Source: JALENY01 sp036310185
Lineage (GTDB): Bacteria > Bacillota > Clostridia > Lachnospirales > Lachnospiraceae
Direction of reading: 5' to 3'
Assembly (NCBI GenBank): GCA_036310185.1
Contig: JAXJSH010000138.1
Coordinates: 1-22,982, forward strand
Length of the DNA: 22,982 nt
A program made the translations under genes and the position numbers. This document shows positions 16,472 through 22,982 of the stretch, one piece after another. The stretch's first letter is position 1. Every line of letters begins with the position of its first letter. The notes under the pieces were generated by a model. The model did no database searches and was not told the origin of the DNA. It worked only from the letters and a program-made list of their open reading frames with translations.

Positions 16472-17167
16472 ATGTTATACGAAAACTATCAGGAAGTATG
16501 GGCCAAAATTGAGCATGCATGCAAACGAGCGGGAAGAAATCCGGAGGAAGTTACACTGATCGCGGTCAGTAAGACAAAACCGAATGAGATGATCTCGGAG
16601 CTTTATGAACATGGAGTTCGTGATTTTGGAGAAAATAAAGTACAGGAAATGTCCGGAAAATATGATGCACTGCCAAAGGATATCCGCTGGCATCTGATTG
16701 GGCATCTGCAGAGAAATAAGGTAAAATATATTATAGATAAGGCAGTATTGATCCACTCCGTAGATTCCATACGCCTTGCGGAGACCATCGATGCGGAAGC
16801 GGCAAAACACAATGTGACTGCAGATATCCTGATTGAAGTGAATGTGGCACAGGAAGAGAGCAAATTTGGCGTATCGGTTGCAGAAGTGATGCCTTTGATT
16901 GAAGAAATCAGCAGCCGTTTGACCCATGTTCGAATCAGAGGGCTTATGACAATCGCACCTTATGTGTCGAATCCGGAAGAAAATAGGGGAATTTTTAGAG
17001 ATTTACAGAAATTAAGTGTTGACATAAATGAGAAAAACATTAATAATGTTAATGTGGATATTCTGAGTATGGGAATGTCAAACGATTATGAGGTGGCGGT
17101 AGAAGAAGGTGCAACCATGGTTCGTGTGGGAACCAGTATCTTTGGGGAACGCAACTATAATGTATAA
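16472..17167 (+). CDS. yggS: YggS family PLP homeostasis protein
   Basis: A 231-residue single-domain PLP-binding protein (YlmE in Bacillus, PROSC/PLPBP in animals) that balances pyridoxal phosphate and amino-acid pools; no enzyme reaction is established. Visible marks are the PLP lysine in IAVSKTKP (K34), HLIGHLQRNKVKYI, IHSVDSIRLAE, EVNVAQEESKFG, RGLMTIAP, and the C-terminal LSMGMSNDYEVAVEEGATMVRVGTSIFG. The ATG at 16472 gives the usual family length, with AGAGG upstream; a TTG ten codons earlier is less likely. sepF follows 16 bases later, an arrangement conserved in Gram-positive division clusters (ylmE-sepF). Confidence 0.96.
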   Translation: MLYENYQEVWAKIEHACKRAGRNPEEVTLIAVSKTKPNEMISELYEHGVRDFGENKVQEMSGKYDALPKDIRWHLIGHLQRNKVKYIIDKAVLIHSVDSIRLAETIDAEAAKHNVTADILIEVNVAQEESKFGVSVAEVMPLIEEISSRLTHVRIRGLMTIAPYVSNPEENRGIFRDLQKLSVDINEKNINNVNVDILSMGMSNDYEVAVEEGATMVRVGTSIFGERNYNV

Positions 17168-17183
17168 AGGATAGGAGATTGTT

Positions 17184-17795
17184 ATGGGTCTTATAGACAA
17201 ATTTTTAGATGCAATTAAACTGAACGACGATTTTGATGATGATGATGAATTTCTGGATGATGACGACTTCGATGATGAAGACGATTATGAAGAAAACAAG
17301 TCAAAACGCCGTTTCTTTAAAAAATTCAGCGATGATGATGATTTTGATGATTATGATGATATAAAACCGGCGAACAAAAGTGCAGCAACCTCTTCTGCAA
17401 AAGATCAGAAAAATGCGTTCAAGGCACGCAATACTGCACCGGCTTCTGCTCCGAAACAGCAAAAAAGCAGTAAAATTACTCCTATGCGCAAGAAAGGAGT
17501 TTCTAATATGGAGGTAAATGTGATTCGACCGACTTCTATGGAAGACACACGTGAGATTGCGGATACATTACTTGATTCCTGTACAGTAGTACTTAATCTG
17601 GAAGGTCTGGACGTTGATGTGGCACAGAGAATTATTGATTTCACCTGTGGTGTCTGCTATTCCCTCAATGGAAGCCTGCAGAAAATTTCCAGTTATATCT
17701 TTATCCTGACACCGGCAGATGTTGATGTCTCAGGTGATTTCCAGGAGATTTTAAACGGAGCATTTAATATCCCGTCCATGCGTTCAGACTTCTGA
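17184..17795 (+). CDS. sepF: Cell division protein SepF
   Basis: SepF anchors and bundles FtsZ at the division site. The 203-residue protein has the N-terminal amphipathic membrane helix (MGLIDKFLDAIKL), a very acidic Asp-rich stretch (about residues 15-60), a basic/alanine linker (about 61-108) and the SepF core (109-203) with MEVNVIRPTSMEDTREIADTLL, VVLNLEGLDVDVAQRIIDF and GVCYSLNGSLQKISSYIFILTP. It is longer than the roughly 150-residue Bacillus protein because of the linker. AGGAG precedes the ATG. Inside the gene, a strong AAAGGAG followed by ATG codon 109 falls exactly at the start of the core, so a second, soluble form is possible. Confidence 0.95.
   Translation: MGLIDKFLDAIKLNDDFDDDDEFLDDDDFDDEDDYEENKSKRRFFKKFSDDDDFDDYDDIKPANKSAATSSAKDQKNAFKARNTAPASAPKQQKSSKITPMRKKGVSNMEVNVIRPTSMEDTREIADTLLDSCTVVLNLEGLDVDVAQRIIDFTCGVCYSLNGSLQKISSYIFILTPADVDVSGDFQEILNGAFNIPSMRSDF
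17493..17510 (+). promoter_or_regulatory. Internal Shine-Dalgarno and in-frame ATG within sepF
   Basis: AAAGGAG (17493-17499), an 8-base spacer and ATG (17508-17510), in frame with sepF. Initiation here would yield residues 109-203 only: the complete SepF core without the membrane helix and acidic linker. The site is at least as good as that of the main start. Confidence 0.5.
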
Positions 17796-17797
17796 TC

Positions 17798-17827
17798 ATT
17801 ACATAAGAGAACCGATCAGTCTATATA
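17798..17827 (+). promoter_or_regulatory. Weak candidate promoter upstream of ylmH
   Basis: ATTACA (17798-17803), 18 bases, TATATA (17822-17827). The start would be near 17834, immediately before the hairpin at 17836. The match is modest and the call tentative. Confidence 0.3.
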
Positions 17828-17835
17828 AGAAATTT

Positions 17836-17876
17836 CCGGAAGGCAGAATGATAAATTGTGCCTTCCGGGTTGTTTT
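17836..17876 (+). terminator. Hairpin terminator between sepF and ylmH
   Basis: CCGGAAGGCA (17836-17845) pairs perfectly with TGCCTTCCGG (17859-17868) across a 13-base loop and is followed by GTTGTTTT. This fits an intrinsic terminator for the adaptor-yggS-sepF transcript. Only 13 bases separate it from the ylmH ATG. Confidence 0.75.
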
Positions 17877-17889
17877 ACAGGAAAATAAG

Positions 17890-18645
17890 ATGGAAAAAGA
17901 AGAACAGTTCAAAAAACGGATTCTTGAGTTGTGCCGTGTGGCGTACCAGCGTGATATCGTTACTTTTTCCGATTTTCTGGATTTGAATGAACAGCATATG
18001 GTGCGTAGCCTTTCCGGTCTGGAGCGGGGCGTTTCTCTGCAATGGTACGGTGGCTATGAGATGTCGGAGCGTCAGATGATAGCATTTCAGCCTGATGCTC
18101 TTTCTTATGAATGGGAATTTCCCCTGTGCTGCCTTCATATACAGCCCAAATCTTTGAAGTATTCGGAAAAACTGACACACAGAGATTATCTTGGGGCGCT
18201 TTTGAATCTTGGCATAGACCGTGGAAAAATCGGGGACATCCTGATTCAGGATGACAGCAGTGCCTATGTATTTTGTGAGGAAAAGATTGCAGACTATATT
18301 CTGGATGAATTGTGCCGTGTAAAACATACGAATATTGCACTGGAGAAAGTGCCGGAATATGAAGCCGTTGTTGCAAGAAAAGAAGAGGAAGTGACAGGGA
18401 CTGTGGCATCGGTACGCCTTGACAGCATTATTTCCCTGGCTTTTCATGAATCAAGAAGCAGCATGGTGTCCTTTATTGAAGCCGGAAAAGTGTTTGTCAA
18501 TGGAAAAATGATCACATCAAATGGTTATACTTTGCATGAGAATGATGTGGTGTCCGTCCGCGGCAAGGGAAAATTTCGTTTTGACGGTGCACAGTATAAA
18601 ACAAAAAAAGGCAGATACGGTGTGCGTATTTACCGCTATGTATAA
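17890..18645 (+). CDS. ylmH: YlmH family RNA-binding protein (S4 domain)
   Basis: A 251-residue YlmH homologue, encoded near sepF in many Gram-positives and in recent work linked to ribosome-associated rescue of peptidyl-tRNA. The N-terminal part (TFSDFLDLNEQHMV, QWYGGYEMSERQMIAFQPD) and middle domain (HRDYLGALLNLGIDRGKIGDILI) are typical. The C-terminal S4 RNA-binding domain carries VRLDSIISLAFHESRSSMVSFIEAGKVFVNG. I choose the ATG at 17890 (AGGAAA upstream) because the in-frame ATG at 17848 lies in the loop of the terminator hairpin. aroB follows 9 bases later. Neighbours ylmG and divIVA, often found here, are absent. Confidence 0.93.
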   Translation: MEKEEQFKKRILELCRVAYQRDIVTFSDFLDLNEQHMVRSLSGLERGVSLQWYGGYEMSERQMIAFQPDALSYEWEFPLCCLHIQPKSLKYSEKLTHRDYLGALLNLGIDRGKIGDILIQDDSSAYVFCEEKIADYILDELCRVKHTNIALEKVPEYEAVVARKEEEVTGTVASVRLDSIISLAFHESRSSMVSFIEAGKVFVNGKMITSNGYTLHENDVVSVRGKGKFRFDGAQYKTKKGRYGVRIYRYV

Positions 18646-18654
18646 GGAGATATT

Positions 18655-19764
18655 ATGAGTACATCAGTATTAAACGTAAAAAGAGACAATGAATTTGATT
18701 ATGACATATTATTCCGCCATGATTTTTCAGACCTGTCAGAGGCTATGAAAAAACTGGCTTTTTCAGGAAGAAAAGCATGTATCGTTACGGAGACCAATGT
18801 GGCTCCCCTCTATGCGGAGGCGGTGAAAGCAGAACTGGAAAAAGTCTGTGCCCATGTAAGTACTTTCGTGTTTCAGGCCGGTGAGGAACAGAAAAATCTG
18901 GATACGGTGAATCAGATCTATGAACAGCTGATCCTTGAAAAATTTGACCGCAAAGATGTTCTGGTTGCACTGGGCGGCGGCGTGACCGGTGATCTGACCG
19001 GATTTGCGGCTGCAACTTATCTTAGGGGAATCGCCTTTGTACAGGTGCCGACGACCCTGCTTGCACAGGTAGACAGCAGCATCGGCGGAAAGACTGGCGT
19101 AGACTTCCGTCAGTACAAAAATATGATCGGTGCTTTCCATCAGCCGGTACTGGTATATATGAATATGAATACCCTGAAAACCCTTCCGGATGTGGAATTC
19201 TCCTGCGGTATGGGTGAAGTGCTCAAATCCGGTTTGATCAGGGATGAAGAGTTTTACGGCTGGACCATCAATCAGATGAGCGAAATTCAGGAGCGGGATA
19301 CGGAAGTTTTAAAAGAAATGATCCTGAACTGCTGTAAAATAAAAAAATATGTGGTGGAAAAAGACCCGAAGGAACAGGGTGAACGTGCGATTTTGAATTT
19401 TGGACATACCATCGGGCATGCCATTGAAAAACTGATGAATTTTGAACTGCATCATGGTCAGTGTGTGGGACTTGGTATGGTGGCTGCTGCATACATCTCT
19501 TATAAGAAGAATCTGCTCTCTGTGGAAGAATTGTATGAAATCCGCGATATGAACGTAGGATTCGACCTGCCCATTACTTTTGAAGGGCTTAATCCGGAAG
19601 ACATTCTGGCCGCAACTAAACTGGACAAAAAGATGGATCAGGGAAAGGTGCGTTTTATCCTGTTAAAAGAGATTGGAAAAGCAGTGATCGACAATACGGT
19701 TACAGACGAAGAAATACTGGCTGCGATCGATTTTATAAATGGAGACCGAATTGACCATGAATAA
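18655..19764 (+). CDS. aroB: 3-dehydroquinate synthase
   Basis: AroB converts DAHP to 3-dehydroquinate, the second step of the shikimate pathway, using NAD+ and a divalent metal. The 369-residue protein has the NAD-binding loop LGGGVTGDLTGFAAATYLRG (residues 106-125), VPTTLLAQVDSSIGGKTGVD, and candidate metal ligands E188 (GMGEVLKSG), H251 (NFGHTIGHAIE) and H267 (HHGQCVGLGM). AAGGAG lies a few bases before the ATG. It is translationally linked to lspA by an 8-base overlap. No other shikimate gene is present in the window, so its place between ylmH and lspA is not a pathway cluster. Confidence 0.97.
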   Translation: MSTSVLNVKRDNEFDYDILFRHDFSDLSEAMKKLAFSGRKACIVTETNVAPLYAEAVKAELEKVCAHVSTFVFQAGEEQKNLDTVNQIYEQLILEKFDRKDVLVALGGGVTGDLTGFAAATYLRGIAFVQVPTTLLAQVDSSIGGKTGVDFRQYKNMIGAFHQPVLVYMNMNTLKTLPDVEFSCGMGEVLKSGLIRDEEFYGWTINQMSEIQERDTEVLKEMILNCCKIKKYVVEKDPKEQGERAILNFGHTIGHAIEKLMNFELHHGQCVGLGMVAAAYISYKKNLLSVEELYEIRDMNVGFDLPITFEGLNPEDILAATKLDKKMDQGKVRFILLKEIGKAVIDNTVTDEEILAAIDFINGDRIDHE

Positions 19765-20275
19765 AGAAAAAAAGAATTTTGCACCGTATCTGCTGTGGCT
19801 GATCCTGGGGGCAGGGATTTTGACCGTATTTGATCAGTGGACGAAATATCTGGCTGTTACCCACCTGAAAGGGCAGAAATCAATCGTGCTGATACCGGGT
19901 GTTCTGGAACTTGAATATCTGGAAAACAGAGGGGCTGCCTTTGGAATACTGACGAATCAGCAGTGGTTCTTTTATATCATAACAGTGGTTATGGCTGCGG
20001 TTATCATCTGGATCTATTTTAAAATGCCCCGTACAAAAAGATTTTTGCCGGCGCATATCGTTGCAGTGGTGATACTGTCCGGTGCACTGGGCAATTTTAT
20101 TGACCGTGTACGATTGAAATATGTGGTGGATTTTATTTATTTCAGTCTGATTGATTTTCCGATTTTTAATGTTGCAGATATTTATGTGACGGTATCGGCA
20201 GTCATGGTCTTTCTTTTGGTCCTTTTTGTTTACAAAGAGGAAGATTACGAGTTTTTAAAAAGAAAAGAGAAATAA
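19757..20275 (+). CDS. lspA: Lipoprotein signal peptidase (signal peptidase II)
   Basis: Membrane aspartyl protease that removes the signal peptide from lipid-modified prolipoproteins. The 172-residue protein has four membrane segments and the family motifs DQWTKYL, ENRGAAFGIL, GNFIDRVRLKYVVDFI and FNVADIYVTV, with D125 and D141 as the expected catalytic pair. The ATG at 19757, overlapping the aroB stop, has GGAG 12 bases upstream and gives a normal N-terminus; an ATG six codons earlier has no ribosome site. rluD follows after 5 bases, the usual lspA-rluD pairing of Firmicutes. Confidence 0.96.
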   Translation: MNKEKKNFAPYLLWLILGAGILTVFDQWTKYLAVTHLKGQKSIVLIPGVLELEYLENRGAAFGILTNQQWFFYIITVVMAAVIIWIYFKMPRTKRFLPAHIVAVVILSGALGNFIDRVRLKYVVDFIYFSLIDFPIFNVADIYVTVSAVMVFLLVLFVYKEEDYEFLKRKEK

Positions 20276-20280
20276 TTCAA

Positions 20281-21195
20281 ATGGAACAGTTAGAATTTAT
20301 GATTTCCCCGGAGGAATCAAATACACGTATTGACAAGTACCTTTCAGAACAGCTGGAAGGTACTTCTCGTTCCTATATTCAGAAATTAATTGAAAACGGA
20401 CAGGTTTCTGTAAATGGAAAAGCAGTAAAAAGCAACTACAAACTGCGGGCGGATGATGTTTTGTCGGTTGAGATTCCGGAGCCGGAAGAACTGAAGGTGG
20501 AAGCGGAAGAGATTCCTCTGTCTGTTTTGTATGAAGATGAGCAGCTTCTGGTGGTAGATAAACCAAAAGGGATGGTGGTTCATCCTGCGGCGGGACATTA
20601 CAATGGTACGCTGGTCAATGCTCTTTTATATCACTGCAAAGATCAGCTGTCCGGAATCAATGGGGTTATGCGCCCTGGTATCGTACACCGCATTGACCGG
20701 AACACCACCGGTGCACTGGTGGTATGTAAGACGGATCTGGCTCATCAGAGCCTGGCTGAACAGCTGAAAGTACATTCGATTACGAGAAAGTACCGGGGGA
20801 TCGTTCATGGCAATATAAAAGAGGATGAAGGTACGATTCACAGTATTATTGGCCGTGACCCGAAAGACCGGAAAAAGATGGCTTCCGGCGTGAAAAACGG
20901 CAAAGACGCAGTAACCCATTATCGGGTGCTGGAACGGTTCGGCAATTACACCTATGCAGAATTTGTGCTTGAGACAGGCCGGACCCATCAGATACGCGTT
21001 CATATGCGAAGCATCGGACATCCGCTTCTGGGGGATGATCTGTATGGTCCGGCAAAGTGCCCGTTTAATCTGGAAGGACAGACGCTGCATGCCATGGTGC
21101 TTGGGTTCATCCATCCGGTATCCGGCTCCTACATGGAGTTTACCGCCCCATTACCAGAGTATTTTGAAAAACTTTTGGGAAAATTGCGCGTATAA
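20281..21195 (+). CDS. rluD: RluA/RluD family 23S rRNA pseudouridine synthase
   Basis: A 304-residue pseudouridine synthase. An N-terminal S4 domain (RIDKYLSEQLEGTSRSYIQ, residues 16-34, and GQVSVNGKAVKSNYKL) is followed by the catalytic domain, with VVDKPKGMVVHP, GIVHRIDRNTTG (catalytic D139), GRTHQIRVHM and HPLLGDDLYG. This is the RluD arrangement; the exact uridine targets cannot be read from sequence. The ribosome site is weak, so translation probably depends on coupling to lspA 5 bases upstream. It ends the ylmH-aroB-lspA-rluD unit; no clear terminator follows before the next promoter. Confidence 0.93.
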   Translation: MEQLEFMISPEESNTRIDKYLSEQLEGTSRSYIQKLIENGQVSVNGKAVKSNYKLRADDVLSVEIPEPEELKVEAEEIPLSVLYEDEQLLVVDKPKGMVVHPAAGHYNGTLVNALLYHCKDQLSGINGVMRPGIVHRIDRNTTGALVVCKTDLAHQSLAEQLKVHSITRKYRGIVHGNIKEDEGTIHSIIGRDPKDRKKMASGVKNGKDAVTHYRVLERFGNYTYAEFVLETGRTHQIRVHMRSIGHPLLGDDLYGPAKCPFNLEGQTLHAMVLGFIHPVSGSYMEFTAPLPEYFEKLLGKLRV

Positions 21196-21197
21196 GG

Positions 21198-21226
21198 TAT
21201 ACTTTTTTCTGGATTCATTGTATAAT
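21198..21226 (+). promoter_or_regulatory. Candidate promoter for the cytidylate-kinase-like gene
   Basis: Consensus TATAAT at 21221-21226 with a weak -35 (TATACT, 21198-21203) at 17-base spacing. The start would be near 21233, about 37 bases before the ATG at 21270. Confidence 0.45.
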
Positions 21227-21269
21227 AGTTACAACTTTTAAAGAATTTCAGAAAAGGGGTGTAAGGATT

Positions 21270-21896
21270 ATGAAGACAATAATTACAATCGGCAGACAGG
21301 CTGGCAGCGGCGGAAAAGAGATCGGAGAAAAGCTGGCAGAGCAGCTGGGGATTAAATGTTATGACAAAGAACTGCTGGAGCGTGCGGCAAAAGAGAGCGG
21401 TCTTTGTGAGGAACTCTTCGAAAATCACGATGAAAAGCCAACGAAAAGTTTTCTTTATTCCCTCGTGATGGATACCTATTCTTATGGATTTACCGGTACA
21501 ACATTTCAGGAAATGCCGATCAATCACAAATTGTTTCTTGCCCAGTTTGATGCGATTAAAAAGATTGCAGACGAAGGTCCCTGTGTTATGGTCGGCCGCT
21601 GTGCGGATTATGCACTTGAGGAAAACGAAAACTGTCTCAGCATTTTTATTCACGCCAAAATGGAAGACCGTGTGGCACGGGTCAGCAGGATCAGAGATAT
21701 GACACCGGCGAAGACAAAGGATATGCTGCAGAAAACCGATAAGCAGAGAGCCAGCTACTATAATTATTACACCAACAAAAAATGGGGCGATGCGAACAGC
21801 TACGATCTGTGCATCAACAGCAGTATATTAGGTATTGACGGAACGGTAGAGCTGATTAAGCAGGCCATTGAGAAAAAAGAAATGAGACAAAAATGA
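21270..21896 (+). CDS. Cytidylate kinase-like family protein
   Basis: A 208-residue protein of the cytidylate-kinase-like family, common in Clostridia and distinct from the essential CMP kinase (Cmk). The P-loop region reads TIGRQAGSGGKEIGEKLAEQLG: glycine-rich, but the usual GK[ST] ending is replaced by GGKEIG, as is typical of this family. It continues with YDKELLERAAKESG, VMVGRCADYAL (a strand plus lid-adjacent arginine), ARVSRIRDMTPAKTKDMLQKTDKQRASYYNYYTNKKWGD (lid-like basic region) and YDLCINSSILGIDGTVELI, all recalling nucleoside monophosphate kinases. The substrate is unproven. It has its own promoter, a GGGG-rich leader and a terminator after it, so it is likely monocistronic. Confidence 0.85.
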   Translation: MKTIITIGRQAGSGGKEIGEKLAEQLGIKCYDKELLERAAKESGLCEELFENHDEKPTKSFLYSLVMDTYSYGFTGTTFQEMPINHKLFLAQFDAIKKIADEGPCVMVGRCADYALEENENCLSIFIHAKMEDRVARVSRIRDMTPAKTKDMLQKTDKQRASYYNYYTNKKWGDANSYDLCINSSILGIDGTVELIKQAIEKKEMRQK

Positions 21897-21905
21897 AATA
21901 AATAA

Positions 21906-21929
21906 CCGCAGGCTGCGAACGGCAGGCGG
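21906..21929 (+). repeat. Short GC-rich hairpin after the cytidylate-kinase-like gene
   Basis: CCGCAGGCTG (21906-21915) can pair with CGGCAGGCGG (21920-21929) around a CGAA tetraloop, with tandem A-G/G-A mismatches inside the stem. No T-run follows. It precedes the main terminator by 26 bases; its role is unknown. Confidence 0.4.
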
Positions 21930-21954
21930 ATTAAGACGGAATCAAATGAAACAT

Positions 21955-22000
21955 AAAAACACCGGCATTGTAACCTGGATTACAATGGCTGGTGTTTTTT
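21955..22000. terminator. Bidirectional intrinsic terminator
   Basis: A long stem: AAAACACC then GGCATTGTAA on the left and TTACAATG then GCTGGTGTTTT on the right, with one mismatch, one bulge and a 6-base loop. It is flanked by an A-run on the left and TTTTTT on the right, so it works for both strands. It ends the gene finishing at 21896 and the convergent ttcA finishing at 22021. Confidence 0.9.
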
Positions 22001-22020
22001 AATCATGGCTGGTACTGCTT

Positions 22021-22767
22021 TTATTGCTCCGTATGATCGGTCCCGTATGCTGCTTTATCCCATCCTTTGATGGAACTGTTATAGATGGCGGTAAACATGC
22101 GGTCCCTGGCCCCCGGATGTTCCTGATTCAGCCTCCGGACCAGATCTTTTGCATATTCTCGTTTGGTATAGCCGTCTATGGGACAGTTTTTCTGAACCAC
22201 TGGAATATGGTACATGTTCTGGAAGCCGATGACGTCTTTTTCATCCATGAACATGAGCGGGCGGATCAGCGTCAGATCCATGCGGTCCCAGTATGTGACC
22301 GGTGAAAAAGTATGAAAACGGCCTTCGAAAATCAGGGACATCAGCATGGTTTCGATGATATCATCCTTGTGATGGGCAAAGGCTACCTTGTTGCAGCCAA
22401 GTTTTTTGATTTCTTCATTCAGAGCTCCTTTACGCATCTTTGCACACAGAGAGCAGGGATTGGTCTCTTTTCTGCGATTGAATACGATTTCGGAGATATC
22501 TGTTTTTACTACCGTATAATTTACACCCATCTCTTCGCACAGAGCCCGTATCCGGGTCAGATCGAAATTCGGAAGACCAAGGTCAACGGTAATTGCCTCG
22601 ATGGTAAAATGCTTCGGATAAAAGCGTTTGAGACCGTTCAATGCATAAAGGAGAGTCAGACTGTCCTTACCGCCGGAAATGCCCACTGCGATCTTGTCCC
22701 CTTCTTCAATCATATGATATTCATCAACCGCTTTTCTCGTAATGCTCAGCACTTGTTGTAACTTCAC
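22021..22767 (-). CDS. ttcA: TtcA-family tRNA 2-thiolation protein (PP-loop)
   Basis: A 248-residue PP-loop ATPase of the TtcA/TtuA family. E. coli TtcA installs 2-thiocytidine at position 32 of some tRNAs, using ATP and an iron-sulfur cluster. The ATP motif SGGKDS is at residues 31-36. The NPCSLCAKMRKG pair (C105, C108) and a third cysteine in QKNCPIDG (C195) match the cluster ligands expected for this family. HHKDDIIETMLMSL is another family block. The start is GTG, with AAGGAG 10 bases upstream. The gene is convergent with the cytidylate-kinase-like gene and has its own upstream region. Exact tRNA position and thiolation chemistry are inferred from the family. Confidence 0.9.
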   Translation of the reverse strand: MKLQQVLSITRKAVDEYHMIEEGDKIAVGISGGKDSLTLLYALNGLKRFYPKHFTIEAITVDLGLPNFDLTRIRALCEEMGVNYTVVKTDISEIVFNRRKETNPCSLCAKMRKGALNEEIKKLGCNKVAFAHHKDDIIETMLMSLIFEGRFHTFSPVTYWDRMDLTLIRPLMFMDEKDVIGFQNMYHIPVVQKNCPIDGYTKREYAKDLVRRLNQEHPGARDRMFTAIYNSSIKGWDKAAYGTDHTEQ

Positions 22768-22808
22768 TGTATTATAACTCCTTTTTATATTTTTTTGTGA
22801 GCGGGCCC

Positions 22809-22831
22809 CACATATATGCTGCCCATATGTG
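22809..22831 (-). promoter_or_regulatory. Stem-loop in the ttcA leader
   Basis: CACATAT and ATATGTG form a perfect 7-bp inverted repeat with a 9-base loop, about 40 bases before the GTG start and inside the predicted ttcA leader. A competing GGGC/GCCC pairing is possible with the flanking GGGCCC at 22803-22808. It matches no riboswitch class I recognise. Confidence 0.4.
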
Positions 22832-22867
22832 TTTGCACTTCATGAACAGTTATAAAACATTTTTAAA

Positions 22868-22876
22868 ATTATAGCA
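22868..22876 (-). promoter_or_regulatory. Extended -10 promoter for ttcA
   Basis: On the minus strand TGC TATAAT (22876 down to 22868) is a full extended -10 with a poor -35. Transcription would start near 22861, giving a leader of about 94 bases. On the plus strand an extended -10 of the same form (TGC TATAAT) occurs at 22892-22900, so divergent transcription toward the right edge is possible. Confidence 0.5.
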
Positions 22877-22895
22877 CAACATATTATGGTATGCT

Positions 22896-22923
22896 ATAAT
22901 AATTTCTATGATACCAGGGTCAA
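22896..22923 (-). promoter_or_regulatory. Second candidate ttcA promoter, -35 within the hairpin repeat
   Basis: On the minus strand TTGACC (22923 to 22918), a 16-base spacer and TATTAT (22901 to 22896). The -35 box lies in the arm of the hairpin repeat, exactly as upstream of the FAD oxidoreductase at 3277-3304. Confidence 0.45.
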
Positions 22924-22971
22924 AAGGTCACATGTTTCATGCTTGCATGAAAAAATGTGACTTTGAGACCC
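22917..22971 (-). repeat. Hairpin repeat, copy 2 (long form)
   Basis: A 55-base imperfect palindrome. The inner stem pairs GTCACATGTTTCATGC with its near-perfect complement (one bulge), and the outer stem pairs GGGTC with GACCC across an internal loop. Read toward ttcA it ends CCTTTTGACCC, then four bases, then ATCAT, matching copy 1 at 3273-3292. The right side is close to the window edge, so whether another gene on that side uses it is unknown. Confidence 0.7.
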
Positions 22972-22982
22972 GCAAAACATGA

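Noticed and set aside
17214..17370. Low-complexity GAT/GAC tract as a DNA repeat element
   Set aside because: It encodes the Asp-rich linker of SepF in frame; the repetition follows from the protein sequence.
17792..17819. CTGATC/GATCAG inverted repeat just after sepF
   Set aside because: Only 6 bp of stem with a 16-base loop, overlapping the stop codon; likely chance next to the much better hairpin downstream.
17848..17889. Upstream ATG for ylmH
   Set aside because: It is in the loop of the sepF terminator; the ATG at 17890 gives a normal YlmH N-terminus with AGGAAA before it.
22024..22761. Plus-strand open frames opposite ttcA
   Set aside because: Antisense shadows of a gene with a clear PP-loop and cysteine motifs; no ribosome site or family resemblance.

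Overview
The window is a gene-dense chromosomal segment of an anaerobic Firmicute, most likely a Lachnospiraceae member (Clostridia). The evidence is the combined presence of a divergent MreB, a very long PBP2, MinD/MinE, SepF, YlmH and a HlyD-like adaptor in this order, AGGAG-type ribosome binding sites, ATG/GTG/TTG starts and moderate GC. The genus cannot be fixed from sequence alone. Nearly everything is core housekeeping. I see no prophage, insertion sequence, CRISPR array, tRNA or rRNA.

Layout: (1) 1-3226: the 3' part of miaA, an overlapping PLP enzyme of the aluminium-resistance/methionine gamma-lyase-like family, and an HI0933-type flavoprotein. (2) 3338-4948: a second, larger FAD-dependent oxidoreductase behind its own promoter, whose -35 box lies in a hairpin repeat. 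(3) 5070-14340: an elongation and division-site operon, radC-mreB-mreC-mreD-mrdA(PBP2)-minD-minE-rodA-D-Ala-D-Ala carboxypeptidase, with several start/stop overlaps. MreBCD, PBP2 and RodA form the side-wall synthesis machine, MinDE positions division, and the carboxypeptidase trims peptidoglycan stems. minC is not in its customary place before minD. (4) 14484-14903: a small monocistronic P-loop protein of unknown function with a strong promoter. (5) 15019-17795: HlyD-like adaptor, yggS, sepF. (6) 17890-21195: ylmH-aroB-lspA-rluD, tightly packed. (7) 21270-21896: a cytidylate-kinase-like protein, ending at a bidirectional terminator that also serves ttcA. (8) 22021-22767, minus strand: ttcA, with a structured leader and upstream region.

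The observations most worth following are: a hairpin repeat present upstream of two unrelated genes that supplies the -35 box at the same 16-base spacing; an internal Shine-Dalgarno plus ATG in sepF that would give a core-only SepF without its membrane anchor; the uncharacterised small P-loop gene; the HlyD-like adaptor with no transporter beside it; the missing minC; and perfect hairpins placed at or near the predicted 5' ends of the adaptor and ylmH transcripts. Every stretch without a gene is shorter than 300 bases.
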